Origin: Macquaria australasica
Taxonomy: Eukaryota; Chordata; Actinopteri; Centrarchiformes; Percichthyidae
Direction of reading: 5' to 3'
Assembly (NCBI GenBank): GCA_005408345.1
Contig: SEMN01000410.1
Span: 1 to 64,000 of the forward strand
DNA length: 64,000 bases
Positions 60,906 through 64,000 of the stretch are shown here, one piece after another (the stretch's first letter is position 1; every line of letters begins with the position of its first letter). A program made the translations under genes and the position numbers. Under the pieces are notes generated by a model that did no database searches, was not told the DNA's origin, and worked only from the letters and a program-made list of their open reading frames with translations.

Positions 60906-61272
60906 ACCACTTTACTTTCTGTTATTGTACTGATATCAGCGCTAATCTTCATTCTAGTGTGCTTTCTACTATCTACTTTTGCGGCACAAGTGGGGATTTT
61001 TTACCATTACCTACCATATGTAGGTTGATAATAGTGATGTTACAATCAGTGTTATCAGCAGAAACCTTTTCTGCTATGGTTATATCACAGCCTTCCTCGG
61101 CTCAAAAATGTAGAGATGTACGTACATCCTGTCTGGGACTTAGGTCAGCAGCTTCTGTCAGTCAGATGGTCTGTCAGTACTTATATCTACATGTTGGTAT
61201 GAAATATACCTGCCAGTGAAACCAGAGCTGTCCTCAGTCTGACAGTGACAGACAGATGACAGATACCCAGAA

Positions 61273-63408
61273 ATGATGAGAAAAGGATCAGACGTGTTGT
61301 TTCTGGTGATGAGTTTGCTGTACTGGACTCAAACTGAAGGTGAGGTTTTTAGTCATTGTAAATTAAAAATTATTAGTATTTTATATATATATACAATATA
61401 TACATTGTTTCTTGTTAATTGCTCCAATGTATGTTTATTTTCAGTGTTGACCTTATTATTTGCTGTACAAACACAATAACAGTAAAAGATGCATAAAGAT
61501 TTTTAAAAACGATTACATACATAAGCAGATTTATAAAAATAGTGTATGGGAGAGCTCACAAAATGCATACAAAGGGGCCTTTAGACACCGATGTACTGAT
61601 TACCCAAACTGTAAAAAATGCATTGCACATGCAGAATATTTTAGAATCTACAAATATTCACCAAACAAAATGTCCTCATGTACATGACTTTCATTTTGAG
61701 TGGACTGATTATACATTTATAATTACATGTCTATTGTACTCAAAATATATTTTAAATGTGTGTTCTACTTATTCATACATAGTTTGAGCCATATGTGATA
61801 TCTATATGTATTTATGTTTCTACATGAACTCAATAATTGAACATCTTCATGGAAGCTTTTACAGGAGACGTGGTTATGAACATTAGTCAAATATATATTA
61901 AATATACAGTAAAATATAGAAATTGTCCACCTATTATGCCTGATCAATGTTAATTGGACAGGAAATGATTAATATTTAGGGCAGACAACATAGGTCTTTT
62001 TCATAGAAGACATTTTGACATGTCACAGTAGTAAAAGCATGTCATATAAATCATAAAATGAATGATGGCTGAATTCTATTTAGCTCCTTCACTTTCAGGG
62101 TCCTACTATTGTTCATGCTGGCTCGCTGTCATACTGGCGTGGCTTACTATGACACTTGAATAGAACAGAGTTATTCATTCATTATTAGAAACACCTGTGC
62201 TTTTCCTACTCCATAACGTTTTTGTCATTATTAAAACTTTCTAGTATCCGAGTTGAATGTTTACAGTGAACTCTTAGTTTTTATGGCATTGTTGCCTTTC
62301 AACTTCTCATTTATTGAACTGACAGTACACTATTATTTACCATAATGTTTTGCAAGATCGTACAATATCATGACAGTTGTTGTTCCATAGAGTGTCATTT
62401 GACATAATGGGTGATTTAATTCAATTCAATTCAATTCAGTTTTATTTATATAGCGCCATATCATAACAAAGTTATCTCAGGGCACTTTTTCGAATAGAGC
62501 AAGTCTAGACCGACTCTTTATATTTACAGAGACCCAACAGTTCCCACCATGAGCAAGCACTATGCGACAGTGGCAAGGAAAAACTCCCTTTTAACAGGTA
62601 GAAACCTCGAGCAGAGCCAGGCTCTAGGTGGGCGGTCATCTGCCTCGACCGGTTGGGTTGAAGGGGGAGGGGGGGAGCGGGAGAGAGAGAGCAGGAGGAA
62701 AGAGAACATACAGCAGCACAGTACAGTTCCACATAGGGATGTAAAGCAATAGTTGTGGTAATGGTATTGATGTTAATATTAACAGAAATAATACTAAGAG
62801 CAATATTATAATAGTAATACTAATAATAAGAGCAATAACAGTAATAGCAGCAGTGGGTGCAGAGCAGGAGCACGGGGGCAGCAGGCGGCCGCAACCACAG
62901 ATGCAGACTCTACAGCTCCGGAGGCAGAAATACCTGCAGAAAGCAACAGAAGGAGAGAGAGAAAGAGAGAGAAAGCACACAACTACGGGAAGAAGTTGAA
63001 TTAGTAACAAGCATTGATGGGATAATCCTACTAACCTCAAAATTACGAGACACTCAATAAATGTATGTGATCACGCAATGTTTCATGCATACAATCCTAC
63101 TAACCTGAAAAAGTCAGTTCCAATCAATTTTAAGCAAATGAGACCACAGTAAAAATTCTAAATTGCTCTAGAAACTCAAGAGAATTGGATAAAAAAAAAT
63201 GTAATGATGCAGTTTTATCTTTTTATGTCTGCCTTCTTTCACGGCATCTTCTGCAGCTGGTAACTGCATCAATGGAACTATTGTGAGTATTCCTGCATAT
63301 ATGGAAGAGCTCCAGCTTCCAGTTGGAGAGGGCTTCAAACTGACCTGTGACTTCAAATGTTTAAAACCTCAACATGTCGCACAGCTGTGGAGGGATAGCG
63401 GACACAGG
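61273..63408 (+). CDS. Immunoglobulin-superfamily receptor, first two exons (partial)
   Basis: Exon 1 (61273-61339) encodes a signal peptide: MMRKGSD, the hydrophobic VLFLVMSLLYW, then TQTE. Its donor is GTGAGG at phase 1, the usual phase at the signal/Ig junction. Exon 2 (63257-63408, donor GTAGGT, phase 0) encodes GNCINGTIVSIPAYMEELQL, then PVGEGFKLTCDFKCLKPQ, then HVAQLWRDSGHR. VGEGFKLTC matches the B-strand Cys of an Ig domain, and the following W fits the C strand. The Cys-x3-Cys spacing and 'HV..W' recall BTLA, but similarity is weak. The F-strand Cys, membrane segment and tail must lie to the right. The 1.9-kb intron carries a LINE fragment. I do not recognise the gene. Confidence 0.6.
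62416..63023 (-). mobile_element. L2-type LINE 3' end, near-identical to 9268 copy
   Basis: About 608 bp matching 9268-9860 with few differences (for example GAGCAAGCAC for GAGCAGCAC, CGACCGG for CGACTGG). It includes the ATTCAATTCAATTCAG tail, the CAGTGGCAAGGAAAAACTCC block and the GA-rich and AATAATA stretches. It ends abruptly at about 63023, a typical 5' truncation, before the RT coding region. It lies in intron 1 of the Ig-type gene. Confidence 0.9.
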
Positions 63409-63564
63409 GTAGGTTCTTTTAAAGGTTCCCCAACATTTATAGTTGATTACAGCTTGAGTAAAGCTCATTCATATGTAGGCCTACACTGAAATAAAGTGTA
63501 CTACTCTTGGTCATGCAGAAAGTCTTAAATGCTGCAACTAGCAAAGCTGTTCTCTTGTTATTAA

Positions 63565-63590
63565 GGATGATGATGATGATGATGATGATT
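63565..63590 (+). repeat. (GAT)n microsatellite
   Basis: Eight consecutive GAT units. The remaining sequence to 64000 shows no exon I could place. A VQPC-reading stretch after TTATAG at about 63934 meets a stop within nine codons. Confidence 0.9.
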
Positions 63591-64000
63591 TTGGTTAGTT
63601 GCATGGTTTGCACCACCTTGTGCATTAAGCACTTCAGTAATGTGTTATGATTACATTGTGATATAAAACAAGTGATGACCAGGTGTCAAGAAATCAGCAA
63701 TACAATGGCATTCCATTTATGCTTTTTTCTTATCTGTTCAAGTCAGAATTAAATGAGAATTCTTATTTTTCTCTGTGATAAACATCAACCCACTCTAAAA
63801 GAGTGACCAGAGCAGCCAGAAATCTTGTTTTTACTGACCTAAAAGTGGTTTCATTTCTCAACTTGCTGCATTCATGTAGAGGTGTACTCCTGGGTGTGTC
63901 AGTGCACCATCATTGTTGTTTCTGTGGTTATAGGTACAACCATGCACTCTCCAGACCCCTTAATCAGAGAGGGCATTAAAACACTGCTATTCAGCCTGAT

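Noticed and set aside
63024..63106. 14-bp direct repeat AATCCTACTAACCT at 63024 and 63093
   Set aside because: Considered as a target-site duplication of the LINE at 62416, but both copies lie on the same side of it. It is probably a small local duplication.

Overview
This is a window of nuclear DNA from a ray-finned fish, most likely a percomorph teleost. The evidence is split genes with GT-AG introns, fish-type transposons (Tc1-like, hAT, piggyBac-like, L2-type LINEs, Ty3/gypsy with a chromodomain) and several copies of an L2-type LINE 3' end that I recognise from percomorph genomes. I see no prokaryotic genes, operons or CRISPR arrays.

Four host genes can be supported. (1) depdc5, plus strand: ten exons from about 5272 to the stop at 19104 encode the C-terminal ~485 residues, including the DEP domain. 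The 5' exons lie left of the window. (2) mfsd12, minus strand, ATG at 35799, stop at 24380: eleven exons, 486 residues in my model. Its 3' end converges on that of depdc5. (3) csnk1g2 (casein kinase 1 gamma 2), minus strand, ATG at 53701, stop at 39480: ten constitutive exons plus an in-frame 102-nt cassette exon. The product is 429 or 463 residues. (4) The first two coding exons of an unidentified immunoglobulin-superfamily receptor, plus strand, 61273-63408, running off the right edge.

Layout: 1-2660 is nested retroelement debris (a degraded Ty3/gypsy pol split by an L1-like fragment, a 45-bp minisatellite and a clean solo LTR). 2660-5270 is intron with a hAT BED-finger relic. 5272-19104 is depdc5, with a 5'-truncated L2 LINE (626-codon open frame) in one intron and a foldback MITE filling another. 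19105-24379 is the convergent intergenic or 3' UTR stretch. 24380-35799 is mfsd12, whose introns hold a nested Tc1-like stack, a probable solo LTR, a LINE relic and a 430-bp GATA/GACA array touching the exon 1 donor. 35800-39479 holds the mfsd12 upstream region, a TIR element and the csnk1g2 3' UTR. 39480-about 59330 is csnk1g2, with piggyBac-, hAT- and Harbinger-type elements in introns and a long 5' UTR intron. 60000-64000 has two LINE fragments and the Ig-receptor exons.

The genes belong to separate processes: GATOR1 restraint of mTORC1 at the lysosome (depdc5), cysteine import into lysosomes and melanosomes (mfsd12), and membrane-anchored CK1 signalling (csnk1g2). No pathway links all three, although depdc5 and mfsd12 both act at the lysosome. 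Exon boundaries were placed by hand from splice consensus, codon phase and family similarity. Every internal junction in the three named genes is phase-consistent.
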